A stretch of DNA of 64,000 bases. It comes from Silurus meridionalis. Its lineage: Eukaryota; Chordata; Actinopteri; Siluriformes; Siluridae. Location: positions 37,407,305 through 37,471,304 of the forward strand of contig NC_060887.1 in NCBI RefSeq assembly GCF_014805685.1, given 5' to 3'. The first letter of the stretch is position 1, and each line of letters opens with the position of its first letter. The notes under the pieces are model-generated. The model had not been told where the DNA came from and did not search any database. It saw only the letters and a program-made list of their open reading frames with translations. A program made the translations under genes and the position numbers. This document shows positions 34,807 to 45,166 of the stretch, piece by piece.

Positions 34807-34915
34807 AAAATTTTAGATCTTTTTTTATAAATGTGTTTTGTGAATTGATGAATTGTGCAGATTAATCTTAATTGTCAATAATAAAGGAGAGCGTAAAGCT
34901 GTACATAGGTTAAGA
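34807..34915. repeat. Right copy of ~108-bp direct repeat
   Basis: This pairs with 30,712-30,820 (roughly 94% identical by eye). Confidence 0.88.
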
Positions 34916-35002
34916 TAGCTGAAATTGTCATACACATTCTTACCTATTGATTCACTCCTTTATCACAAGACAAAAAAGCCATAAGTCTTGGAAATAAACT
35001 AA

Positions 35003-35098
<96 letters not shown>

Positions 35099-35118
35099 GT
35101 GAGTGAGTGAGTGAGTAA

Positions 35119-35198
<80 letters not shown>

Positions 35199-35230
35199 GT
35201 GAGTGAGTGAGTGAGTGAGTGAGTGAGTGA

Positions 35231-35300
<70 letters not shown>

Positions 35301-35347
35301 GAGTGAGTGAGTGAATAGATAGATAGATAGATAGGTAGATAGATAGG

Positions 35348-35430
<83 letters not shown>
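35003..35430. repeat. (GATA)n block with GTGA islands
   Basis: About 430 bp of GATA tetranucleotides is broken by three islands of AGTG repeats (35,097-35,118; 35,197-35,231; 35,300-35,316). Open frames of [12 protein letters not shown] on the minus strand in all three phases are artefacts of the period of four. Confidence 0.97.
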
Positions 35431-35523
35431 GAACATTGGCAGCCTGCACGACTGGTAAACTGGTGAACTTTGGCAAAAAAATAATTTGTAAGTGCCACAT
35501 ATAAATTGTGAATGGTCCAGGAC

Positions 35524-35760
35524 CAGTGGTGAGCAGTAATGAAGTAACTGTAATTCGTTAATGTGCTTAAGTAGCTTTTTCACCTATCTGTACTTTACTG
35601 AAGTGTCCATTTGGGGAGACTTTTACTTTAACTCCACTTCATTTTAAAGACAAATATTTTACCTTTTACTCAACTACATTTTGTGAAATCAGTCTTTCCT
35701 TTTTATTTAAAGTGAAGTTTTAATTAATCGAGGATGTACCGTGGCTTTCTATAGGAGCCG
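35524..35760 (+). mobile_element. Non-autonomous hAT-like element (CAGTGGTGAG end)
   Basis: CAGTGGTGAGCAGTAATGAA followed by repeated TACTTTACT and TTTTACTCAACTACATTTTG motifs is typical of the CAGTGGTGGA-ended hAT-derived repeats of fish. Confidence 0.55.
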
Positions 35761-36289
35761 GAAAACAATACAGTGAGAACAGTGTCCGGAGAGTTGGGGT
35801 AATGATTGTAATTTCGATTCGGATTACCACAATGATTAGTTTGTAATTGTTCAATTATATTTTTAGTGACTCTTTCTTTAAATTACATGAGCGCAGGCTA
35901 CTTTTTAAGCGTGAGCATGAATAAGGAGACTTTTTGTGGGAAGTTGTTTTGAATGCTACAATTATATATAAAAAAAAAAAAAACGATCAGTTATTTTAAG
36001 ACATTTGTGAGACATATAAAGCTGTTTTTACGGGTTTTTTTTAATGCACTCTTTCTTTTGTTGGTTCGAGGGTAGGGGAACTAGACGTACCCCATGCCCC
36101 TGTCACCCGAACCAACATCAGTGAATCAGCAGATCCTCGTTCATTCATCTAGTTCAGTCATACACAATTAGAACGACAATTACAAAGGGTTCTTTCTCCT
36201 TTAGAAGAGAAAAGAGGTATTGTGCCATCTGTACTTATCCAGGAGCCGTATCTTTTACAAACAATGTATTTATTTTTCTTTGCCATGGA
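35761..36289. other. Unannotated sequence
   Basis: Contains a short poly(A) near 35,970. Nothing else was recognised. Confidence 0.4.
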
Positions 36290-36435
36290 TTTTAGAGCTC
36301 CTTCATCAGGGACAAACTTACACTTATAAAGAACATCTTATTCATTTTTATCACCACAATATCTGTGTAAAGCTGCTTTGAGACAACGTTCATTGTTTGA
36401 GGCGCAATACAGATAAAAATCAATTGAATTGATTT
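36290..36435 (+). mobile_element. L2-type LINE 3' UTR end
   Basis: CAGGGACAAACTTACACTTA, GTGTAAAGCTGCTTTGAGAC and the CAATTGAATTGATT tail identify it. Confidence 0.7.
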
Positions 36436-36689
36436 TCAAACAGAAATTCAATAACATGTTTTATTCTTATTTTCTGAATGACTTTAATGAGAGTAAAACA
36501 GATTGAACACAAATGTATTTAAAGGGCAGATTTGATATTTACAACCAGGCTGAATGCCTGATGAGGACCAGGTTCTGTGGGACCTTGAAAACTAAAAAGA
36601 AAGATCAAAGACTGTCCTGTAGCCTGAATATGGCACACAGAGACTCCTCGAGAATCAGTTCTTAAGGTGATAGATGTCTGATGATAAAA

Positions 36690-36900
36690 GGTCATGGGTT
36701 TAAATTCCAGTACATTTACATCACATGTATGGTATTTTTGACAGGCGTCCTTATCCAGAGCCACTTACTTTCATCTCATTCACACACCTGAGTAGTGAAA
36801 TAGTTAAGGGCCTTGCTCAAGGGCCCAGGATCAGGGGTTTGATGAGGCTGGGATTTGGACTCACGACATTCTGATCCAAAGTCCAATTTCTTCCCAATAA
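36690..36900 (-). mobile_element. SINE-related composite fragment
   Basis: A B-box-like GGTCATGGGTTTAAATTCCA, then GGCGTCCTTATCCAGAGCCA, then GGGCCTTGCTCAAGGGCCCA suggest a reversed SINE inserted into or recombined with another SINE head. Confidence 0.5.
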
Positions 36901-37274
36901 AATAAGACTTCCCAGAAGGTACCAGTGCATCAGGCACTGCTATGTAATACTTTTGTACTCCCTGCTACCTCAACTGCTGTTATATAAAATAATATTTATG
37001 AAAGTTGCTCTGTATAAGGGCATCGTCCAAATAACATAAATATAGTGAGAACTTTTGTTTTTTTTGGTTAACTCATGTCTCAGTTTGTGAAGCTCCCGTG
37101 TTATATGAGTACGTTGTGTCTCATTGACCTCTGCACTGTCTTGTGGTTTGCTTTGTCACTGTTCTTGTCCTGGAGTATCAATCAGACCCTCAGCATGAGG
37201 CTTCGTTTCTCCCCTGCTGGCTGAATCAAACTCTTGGTCCATTTCACAGCCTCCCATTGAGACGTCAGGAAAAA

Positions 37275-37313
<39 letters not shown>

Positions 37314-37482
37314 GTGTCCTGCTTGTGTCACTGATTCAGCGATTTGAATTCAACCAGCTAACAGAACAAGAGGCTCAACATGACGCTGTACAACTTCAGA
37401 TTTAATTAGCAAACTGCAGGTCTGATTTTTATCAGTATTAAAGAAACAAACTTCCCCAAATGAAGTTTCCTTTCATATATAC
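36901..37482. other. Mostly unannotated, with a (CT)n run
   Basis: A CT run lies at 37,279-37,306. No exon or family was recognised. Confidence 0.45.
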
Positions 37483-37617
37483 AGTATCTAACAAAAGTAA
37501 ATGCACCCCTCACATTTTAGCAACTATTGTAGTGTATCTTCTGTAGGGACAGAAGATACACATAGAGACAGAAGATGCACAAAGAGACCATTCAAACATA
37601 GAGCATAAATAAAGATG
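37483..37617. mobile_element. Tc1 terminal fragment (CAGTATCTAACAAAAGTA end)
   Basis: CAGTATCTAACAAAAGTAAA and CACCCCTCACATTTTAGCAA match, in the opposite orientation, the end of the Tc1 copy at 44,940-44,993. The rest of the element is missing and hAT sequence follows. Confidence 0.65.
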
Positions 37618-37900
37618 TTGAAGTCTACATCTGATGATGAAGAGGACTGTATTGAGAAATGTGTAAAGCGCTACTGCTACTGTCCCCTCAGTGCTGGTCC
37701 CAACATGAAGATGGGACACATTGCATGCAGATATTCAGCAACACCTGCCACATCCACACCTTGTGAAAGATTATTTTCCCTGGCAGGGCATGTTGTTCAG
37801 AAAAAGCGAGGTGCCCTGTCATCTGAAAATGTAAACTGGTTTGACTGTTCGAGCAACTGGGAACCTGTGTTTTTTCTATGTTTTATTCCATGTGTTTAAT
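37618..37900 (+). pseudogene. hAT transposase C-terminal fragment, left copy
   Basis: The frame reads YSATPATSTPCERLFSLAGH followed by KKRGALSSENVN, the conserved C-terminal dimerisation block of ZBED-like hAT transposases (ATSxPxERLFS...KKRxxLxxxNV). Only the C-terminus is present. It forms one arm of an inverted duplication with the next entry. Confidence 0.85.
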
Positions 37901-37977
37901 AGACAAAGTTCTTTGAAAAACATGTCTACCATTTTTGAAACATGTCGAGTAGACATGTTTTTCAAAGAACTTTGTCT
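37901..37977. repeat. Perfect 29-bp inverted repeat at the centre of the hAT pair
   Basis: Arms 37,901-37,929 and 37,949-37,977 are exact reverse complements around 19 bases. They sit at the axis of the larger inverted duplication. Confidence 0.93.
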
Positions 37978-38480
37978 TTGAACATGCCCTGCCAGTGAAA
38001 ACAATCTTTCACAAGGTGTGGATGTGGCAGGTGTTGCTAAATAACTGCGTGCTATGTGTCCCATCTAACTGTGTGCCTCTTCATGTTGGGACCAGCACTA
38101 GGGGACAGTAGAAGTATAGCTTCACACATTTCTCAATACAGTCCTCTACATCATCAGATGAAGACTCTGGCAGAGACATGAGACATAATCTCATCTTAGG
38201 TGGCTCAGTTGTCACTGGTTTATCTCACTGTGTGCAAGCCCCTGCCTCCTCTCCTGGAGCAAGACAAAGAACTTCACACCTATGATCTTCACACCTAAGC
38301 TCTGTCAGCCCTGCTCAGACAGCTGAGGTCCTTAAACCTAGGGTCCAATGATGTTGCAACCCTCAGCCATGCAATGTTGTTGTTTTTTATTTTCTTATTG
38401 TTTATTCCGTATCTGTTATAAAGGTTCCTTAAACATAATCTTGTATGCTGAGTCATCTTCTGAGACCTGTGTTGTGTCAA
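37949..38480 (-). pseudogene. hAT transposase C-terminal fragment, inverted right copy
   Basis: On the minus strand the frame reads YLATPATSTPCERLFSLAGH, and further upstream VATSLDPRFKDLSCLSRADR, the upstream hAT block (DPRFKxL). It is the mirror of the left copy. Arms 37,618-37,800 and about 37,983-38,170 are mutual reverse complements with many small differences. Confidence 0.83.
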
Positions 38481-38524
38481 TATCTCTTACTCACTTTCAA
38501 TCTTTTGCTCTCACAACACACATG

Positions 38525-38527
<3 letters not shown>

Positions 38528-38588
<61 letters not shown>
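38528..38588. repeat. (CA)n microsatellite
   Basis: A CA run of about 30 units. Confidence 0.95.
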
Positions 38589-38590
<2 letters not shown>

Positions 38591-38631
38591 ATACAATATA
38601 GAAATTCACTCTATAAAAGTCAAGTCATATA

Positions 38632-38935
38632 AAAGTCAAGTCAAGTTTATTTCTATAGCCCTTTTCACAACAGACATTGTCTCAAAGCAGCTTTACAGAA
38701 TTTAACAGTTAATGTAAACGATGTGTGTTTATCCCTGATGAGCAGCCGTGGTCACTGTGGAATGGAGAAATTCCCTTTAGATGTTATGAGGAAGAAACCC
38801 TGAGAGGAACCAAACTCAAAAGGGGAACCCAACATCATTTGGGTGACATCAAGAGTGTGATCATAAATCATAAAAACAATACAAAACACCAGAGAGTGAA
38901 AACTATGAGCACTGCAGTGGAAGATTGTGAGTAAT
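38632..38935 (-). mobile_element. L2-type LINE 3' UTR fragment
   Basis: The AAGTCAAGTCAAGTTTATTT tail, CATTGTCTCAAAGCAGCTTT and GAAACCCTGAGAGGAACCAA match 47,711-47,910. Confidence 0.8.
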
Positions 38936-39001
38936 GTTCTTTCTATAGTCTTATACAGTCATTTAAGGTTATGGAACCAGGAGTCTGGACTGTAATATAT
39001 A

Positions 39002-40597
39002 CAGTGCCCTCCACAATTCTTGGTTTAAGATGTGGTCGTGGACTTCTAAAAATTCTCCTTTTTTTAAAAACAACATAGAACCCAAATGCAAAAAAAGAGA
39101 AAAATCCAACCTTTCATTTAAGTACATAACTTTGGTGGTAAAAAAAATCATACATTTAGGAAAAAAAAAAAACTTGAAATCATGTGTCCCACAATTATTG
39201 GCACCCCTAACAATTCCTCTGAAAAATTTAATTGTTTTTTTTTTATATATATTTTTCTGTAGTTGCTAAGGTTGGTCAGGGTATCTAGGGACTTTTAATT
39301 AGTAATTCATGATTTCCTGTTTCCCTGGGGTATAAATATGATGTGACACAGAGGCCTAATTCTCTTACCCATTTGTCAACATGGCAAAGACAAGAGAACA
39401 CACCATTCAAGTAAGGCAGATGTGTGTCGACCTTCATAAGTCAGGCAATGGCTACAAGAAAATAGCCACTCGCCTTAACTTGCCGGTATCTACAGTCAGA
39501 GGAATCATTAAGAAGTTTAAAACAACTGGAACAGTGACAAACAAGGCTGGAAGAGGTCCCAAGTTTATCTTGCCACAACGCACAGTGAGGAGGATGGTAA
39601 GAGAAGTAAAAAAATTTCCCAAGCTCACCGTCACAGAATTGCATCAAAGAGTGGCATCTTGGGGTCACAGAGTCTCCAAAACAACCATCAGACGCTCTCT
39701 ACATGCCAACAAGCTGTTTGGGAGGCATGCAAGGAAAAAGCCTTTTCTCACTAACACTCACCTAGTAAACGTCTGGAGTTTGCTAAGCGGTACTGGGACT
39801 TCAACTGGGATCGTGTGCTTTGGTCAGATGAGACTAAGATTGAGCTTTTTGGCAACAAACACTCTAAGTGGGTCTGGCGTAAAACAAAAGATGAGTATGC
39901 CGAAAAGCACCTCATGCCCACCGTGAAGTATGGTGGAGGATCTGTGATGCTGTGGGCCTGTTTCTCTTCCAAAGGCCCTGGGAACCTTGTTAGGGTGCAT
40001 GGCATTATGAACGCTTTGAAGTACCAGGATATTTTAAATAAAAACCTGATGGCCTCTGCCAGAAAGCTGAAGATGGGTCGTCATTGGGTCTTTCAGCAGG
40101 ATAATGATCCAAAACATGTGGCAAAATCTACACAAAAGTGGTTCAGCAGTCACAAACTCAAGGTCCTCCATGGCCATCTCAGTCCCCAGACCTCAACCCA
40201 ATCGAAAACCTGTGGGGCGAGCTAAAGAGAAGAGTGCATAAGAGAGGACCCAGGACACTGGATGATCTAGAAAGATTGTGCAAAGAAGAATGGTCAAAAA
40301 TCCCTCTCTCTGTGTTCTCCAATCTTGTGAAATGTTATAGGAGGAGATTAAGTGCTGTCTTGTTGGCAAAAGGAGGTTGTACAAAGTATTAACATCAGGG
40401 TGCCAATAATTGTGGCACACATGATTTCAAGTTTTTTTTTTCTAAATGTGTGATTTTTACCACCAAAGTAATGTACTTAAATAAAGGTTGGATTTTCTCT
40501 TTTTGCATTTGGGTTCTATGTTGTTTTAAAAAAAAGGAGAATTTTTAGAAGTCCATGACCACATCTTAAACAGGGGTGCCAATAATTGTGGAGGGCA

Positions 40598-40600
<3 letters not shown>
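39002..40600 (+). mobile_element. Nearly complete Tc1 element (1.6 kb)
   Basis: The element starts CAGTGCCCTCCACAATTC and ends GTGGAGGGCACTG, with TA on both sides. Long inverted repeats of about 200 bp enclose a second inner copy of the CACAATTATTGGCACCC motif (39,190 left; 40,395 right), the IR/DR layout of Tc1 elements. The left outer end has lost about ten bases present on the right. The transposase frame is annotated separately. Confidence 0.93.
39381..40392 (+). pseudogene. Tc1 transposase (DD34E) with two frameshifts
   Basis: Tc1 transposase cuts and pastes the element at TA sites. The frame starts MAKTREHTIQVRQMCVDLHK, with two helix-turn-helix units across about residues 1-110 and a GRGPKF hook between them. 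A frame change near 39,765 leads to the catalytic core: first Asp in LWSDETK (39,827), glycine-rich KYGGGSVMLW, second Asp in FQQDNDPKH (40,100). A one-base loss near 40,170 precedes the Glu in [11 protein letters not shown] (40,204), at the spacing expected for DD34E. The C-terminus KGGCTKY ends at 40,392. Total length (about 337 residues) is normal. No internal stops were seen within the three frames, so this is a recent inactivation. Confidence 0.93.

Positions 40601-40666
<66 letters not shown>
40601..40666. repeat. (TA)n between two Tc1 elements
   Basis: The run begins at the last base of the Tc1 right end and stops at the first base of the next element. Confidence 0.97.
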
Positions 40667-40669
<3 letters not shown>

Positions 40670-41211
40670 TACAGACCAAAAGTTTGGACACACCTCATTC
40701 AAAGAGTTTTCTTTATTTTCATGACTATGAAAATTGTAGATTCACACTGAAGGCATCAAAACTATGAATGAACACATGTGGAATTATATATGGAATTATA
40801 TACATAACAAAAAAGTGTGAAACAACTGAAAAATGTCATATTGTAGGTTCTTCAAAGTAGCCACCTTTTGCTTTGATTACTGCTTTGCACACTCTTGGCA
40901 TTCTCTTGATGAGCTTCAAGAGGTAGTCACCTGAAATGGTCTTCCAACAGTCTTGAAAGAGTTCCCCGAGAGATGCTTGGCACTTGTTGGCCCTTTTGCC
41001 TTCACTCTGCGGTCCAGCTCACCCCTAAACCATCTCGATTGGGTTCAGGTCCGGTGACTGTGGAGGCCAGGTCATCTGGCACAGCACCCCATCACTCTCC
41101 TTCTTGGTCAAATAGCCCTTGATGCCTTCAGTGTGACTCTACAATTTTCATAGTCATGAAAATAAAGAAAACTCTTTGAATGAGAAGGTGTGTCCAAACT
41201 TTTGGTCTGTA

Positions 41212-41214
<3 letters not shown>
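40667..41214 (-). mobile_element. Internally deleted Tc1 relative with ~95-bp terminal repeats
   Basis: Terminal repeats 40,667-40,759 and 41,119-41,214 start CAGTACAGACCAAAAGTTTG and are nearly identical apart from a 3-bp gap. Between them the minus strand encodes the Tc1 C-terminus: [14 protein letters not shown] with the third catalytic residue, and LIKRMPRVCKAVIKAKGGYF. The N-terminal DNA-binding and first two catalytic residues are deleted. It is flanked by TA repeats on both sides. Confidence 0.88.

Positions 41215-41268
<54 letters not shown>
41215..41268. repeat. (TA)n microsatellite
   Basis: A TA run of about 27 units beginning directly at the right end of the preceding element. Confidence 0.97.
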
Positions 41269-41269
<1 letters not shown>

Positions 41270-41359
41270 GTCTTATATCTGCATATACAGCTCTGGGAAA
41301 AAAACACAAATTCTCCACAAATTACAAACTATTTATCGGGTGTGCGTTTCAATCTCTTT

Positions 41360-41360
<1 letters not shown>

Positions 41361-41423
<63 letters not shown>
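41361..41423. repeat. (CA)n microsatellite
   Basis: A CA run of about 31 units. Confidence 0.95.
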
Positions 41424-41424
<1 letters not shown>

Positions 41425-41499
41425 TCCTACTTTTGGCACAACCTTACTGTGACTGAGAAACATAACACAAACATGAGAGTATCAATAAATTAGCTGCAG

Positions 41500-42586
41500 T
41501 GTTCCTTCACAGTCTCCAACCTCAGCAGCTGCTGTTGGCATGTTGATGTTGCATGTACGGCCAGTGCATCTTTTAATTGTCCTTTATTTCTTTGAACGCT
41601 TTTGATCAATTCCATGGTGCTGTTCCATCTATTTGACACCTTCTGTGTGAGTGATTCTTTCTTTTGAAGATGTGCACCTTGCTGCTGTTCGAGCTGGGCT
41701 ATGCTTGAAATAGCCTACTACCTTCCTGCATTTTGCTAAGGCGCTGTCATATATGGCATCGCAGGCATATGCTTGGCATTGCACACAGCACATTGAACGG
41801 GAGCTGCCTGGCTGCTGTAATCATGTTGCGTGCACTGTCAGTGGTCAGTGTGCTAATTTGGAGTTCAATGTTCCGCTGTCTGGCATCTCAGCAGAAAGTG
41901 CTCAGTACAAAAGTCAGCATCGTGCCTCTCGTCTGTCTTGATAACGTGCAACAGAAGTTTCTAGTGTGTGTCAAAATAATGTGCTGTGACCCCCAGGTAG
42001 TTATGATTACTGAGGGAAGTCCAGTAGTCTCCAGTGAGCACAACCGTGTTTGCCTGTCTCAACGCCTTCTCAACTTTAGCTCTCTCCTCTTCATACGTGA
42101 ATCTTGCTCGTAACGGTGGCTCTTGAAGGTAAAATCGTTATGCGAATAATTTCAAGTAGATCCTCGTCCTCGACTACATTAAATGGCCTACATGCTGTAG
42201 CCACCCGTTAAGCTATCGCTGTGGTGAGTCTATTGCTTGTCTATCCCTCTCCACTGCACACTATCTACTGTGAGCTGCCTTTGGCGAGGAGGAGGAGCGC
42301 TCTCTGCCTCAGTTGTATGCTTCAGTTACATGGACAATAAATGCAATGGTTTTGCCGCTATCAGACCTCATTTTGTATATGAATTTTCAGTTCAGAAGTT
42401 CTTTTTCTTTCCCTATTTCTGTTTGTTGCTACATCCTTTACTGTCTAGGGCTGCATCTCTATTTCTCCAACTACGGCCAGGGGTCAAACAGAAAATGTTG
42501 ATAAATCTCGTGTTAATAAAATCAGTGCCGTTAAAATTAATTTCCGTTAGCGCGTTATCAACCCATTCATTTTGACAGCCCTTATA
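41500..42586 (-). pseudogene. Decayed hAT element with terminal repeat and transposase remnants
   Basis: The right end (ATTAATTTCCGTTAGCGCGT, then CATTTTGACAGCCCT) is the complement of the AGGGCTGTCAAAATxAA terminal repeat of a common fish hAT family. Inside, the minus strand shows weak hAT similarity around 41,600-41,680 (a degenerate RWNST-like block). Stops are frequent and the left end is missing. Confidence 0.6.
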
Positions 42587-42593
42587 TCTATAT

Positions 42594-42855
42594 ACAGTGC
42601 ATCAGGAAGGTAATCACAAAGCTTCACCTTTTCCACATTGTGTTACTGTATGTTACAGCTTTATTCCAAAATGGATTACGTTTATTATTTTCCTCAAATC
42701 ATCGGGTTCTTGTTCAACTCCCTGACTAAGACCATTCTTTACCGATCGTTCAGTTTGGCCGGACGGCTTGGTGCTTCTCCACCTTCTGTATAATAGCGTT
42801 CAGGTCTGGAGACATACTTGGCCACTTCAACACTGTAGAACATTGGGTTAATGTT
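42594..42855. mobile_element. Tc1 left-end fragment (CAGTGCATCAGG)
   Basis: ACAGTGCATCAGGAAGGTAA, then CTTTTCCACATTGTGTTA, is the Tc1 terminal repeat also seen at 9,745. It is truncated where an LTR begins at 42,862. Confidence 0.65.
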
Positions 42856-42861
42856 CTGTTA

Positions 42862-43030
42862 TGTTTAACACGCATTTGTATAAATGGGTATCCGTAGTGA
42901 TGACATCAGACGTATGCGTAAGTATTGGTGGTGGAATAGAAAAAAAGCACATATAAACATTAGATGAACAAGGTTCTCAATAAATGAGCTTCGTTGTTTA
43001 AACCTCACGAGTGTGACCGTCGTTTAAACA
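42862..43030 (+). mobile_element. Probable Gypsy-type LTR (R/U5-containing)
   Basis: The segment starts TGTTTAACA and ends GTTTAAACA. It contains CATATAAAC as a TATA-like box and CAATAAATG as a polyadenylation signal. TGGTGTCAGAAGT, which looks like a primer-binding site, follows immediately. Length is 169 bp. No 3' partner LTR was found. Confidence 0.6.
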
Positions 43031-43815
43031 TGGTGTCAGAAGTCAACCGAATAATATAAAAAGAAGGTTTTAGAGGTTTAAAAAAAAATTATGAAGTAAA
43101 GTTTTCTTTGGAAATGTGCAATTTTTGTTGTTTTCTCATAAGAACAATAGCAGAAGGCTCCTGAAGGCCCAAACCATTATATTTTGACGGCAACATTGCA
43201 GAGAAATGGCGAGTATTTGAGCAAGAATATGATATATTCATAGCAGCTACTCACTAAGATAAAGATGCCAGGACACGTGCATTTATTCTCCTTCATTTGG
43301 CCGGTCCAAAACCCATTGAACGAGAGCGCGCGTTTGTGTATGCACCTGCCACGTTCGTGGGAGAAGGAGAGCAAAGACTGATTATCACGTAGGCCGAATC
43401 TAGGGAGAACCTGGAAAAATCCTGCTAAGAGACAGTGAGCTAACATTGATCAAAACAATAGAATTGTGTCAAATTCATAAGATGACCGATATGCACTCAA
43501 AGAGTCTTGTAGTGCCCAAGCAAAGCAATACTAATGTGGATAGTGTGCACCATTGAACCAAAACACAAGGGACCAAACTGAAATGATCAAAGTCGAATAG
43601 ACAAAGAAACGCAGTAAATCAGCTCAAACCAAAGGAAGATTCCACAGATGGTACAGATGAGTCCTTCTATGTTGATGGCGTGTCAATTGAAAAGACTGCT
43701 GTACAAATCGTCGAAATAGGAAGTCCAATATCTGAACTGATCTGCACAATGCACATCAATGGACACTCAGTTAATTTCAAAGTTGACAAAGGAGTCAAAT
43801 GTAATAATAAATAAA
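43031..43815 (+). pseudogene. Gypsy-type retrotransposon gag and protease remnants
   Basis: After the primer-binding site, one frame reads FDGNIAEKWRVFEQEYDIFI and FILLHLAGPKPIE, a Gypsy gag capsid-like segment, with a stop inside. At 43,650-43,800 a second segment reads VDGVSIEKTAVQIVE and HINGHSVNFKVDKGVKC, where VDKG aligns with the aspartic-protease D-T/S-G motif but with Lys instead of Thr/Ser. RT and integrase are absent because a Tc1 fragment follows. The element is dead. Confidence 0.75.
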
Positions 43816-43844
43816 TGTAATCTCTGAATCGTTATTCACAAAGA

Positions 43845-44993
43845 TTAAAAACAAAGACATGGCTCCAGTAATTCATGCTGTTGGACAGGTTGTTCTCCAG
43901 CAAACTTTTCAAAGCCTTTTTTGTGAGCCAGCTTCAGAAGAGGCTTCCTTCTGGGTCGTCGGCCTGCAAACCGACTTGTTGCAGTGTTCGCCGTATGGTC
44001 TGAGCACTGACAAGTGGACCTTCTGCTTCTGCAACCTCTAAAGCAATGCTGCAGCACTCATGCGTCTGTTTTTTAAAAGCAGCTTCTGCACTGGACACAC
44101 AGCATGAGAACTCAACTTCTTTCATGGACCCCTGTGAGGCCTGTTCCGATTGTAACCCGGAATATATGTAATATATATAATATAATTATAATATATTATA
44201 CTTCAAGGCTCTTCTTTGTTCTGGCACCGAGGTGGTGGAATGAACTTCCCCTAGATGTCCGTACAGCAGAGTCTCTGACTATCTACAAGCGACGATTAAA
44301 GACGTAACTCTTCCTAAAACACCTAAATTAGCACTTTTCAAGTTTGCTTTGTAAAATTCAAGGGTTATATTTATAATAAGTTTGTAATCTTGCGTACCAG
44401 TGTAGATTTATTCATTGCTCAAAGCACTTTTGTACGTCGCTCTGGATAAGGGGATCTACTAAATGCCGCACATGTAAATGCAAATGTAAACCCCTCTTGG
44501 AAAACCTCTGTATGACCCTGACCACTGTACTGTAATTCAGTTTCAGGGTTTTACCGATCTTCTTACAGCCTCGGCATCTTTTAACATTTTTAATTCTCAG
44601 ATCCCCAGAGTCTTTACCATGAGGTGCCAATGTTAAACATCCAGTGGTCATTATGAGAGAATTTCACTCAAAGCACCAAAATCATAACTGCTCTAATACA
44701 GAATACACAAATTTGTATGGTCCTGTTAAGCAGACAAAAACATGAACATAATGAATAGGACATGTGGCTTTGCATCGTTACATAAGATACAGCTACTACT
44801 ATTTAGGGTGTACTCACTTTTGTTGACAGGTATGAGTTTTTCTCAGAGAACAGTAAATCTGTACTGCTGTACAAGCTGTACACTGACAACTCTAAACTAT
44901 ATCTAAGTTTCATTTCTATAGTATTGTCCTTTCAGAAGGTATACTAAAATGGTTGCTGAAATGTGAGGGGTTTACTTACTATTTTAAGATACT
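43845..44993 (-). pseudogene. Tc1 transposase N-terminal half, split by a LINE
   Basis: Read on the minus strand, the terminal repeat lies at about 44,937-44,993 and an inner copy at 44,812. The transposase begins with GCKKIGKTLKLNYSTVVRVI (44,490-44,590) and continues beyond a LINE insertion with VSAQTIRRTLQQVGL and GRRPRRKPLLKLAHK (43,850-44,090). These are the two HTH units. The catalytic domain is missing, since the element stops against the Gypsy remnant. Confidence 0.8.
44190..44490 (+). mobile_element. LINE A 3' end inserted into the Tc1 copy
   Basis: The plus-strand frame LAPRWWNELPLDVRTAESLT is nearly identical to LINE A at 31,060-31,110. The tail is ATGTAAATGCAAATGTAAAC. It separates the two HTH-coding parts of the Tc1 transposase. 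Confidence 0.85.
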
Positions 44994-45005
44994 ACATATA
45001 TATTC

Positions 45006-45094
45006 AGTTCAGGAATTTGTTTGTAGAGTCTAAGTGCTTTCTTAACGTTGCAGCCAAGCCCAAATGCCTAAGAACCCTCCAGTTTTATACATTT

Positions 45095-45166
<72 letters not shown>

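Noticed and set aside
34944..35583. Three long overlapping minus-strand frames (about 180-194 codons) of YLSI repeats
   Set aside because: They arise because GATA repeats lack stops in these phases. All three frames give the same peptide.
37615..38064. A convergent host gene pair
   Set aside because: Both frames are the same hAT transposase C-terminus in inverted orientation.
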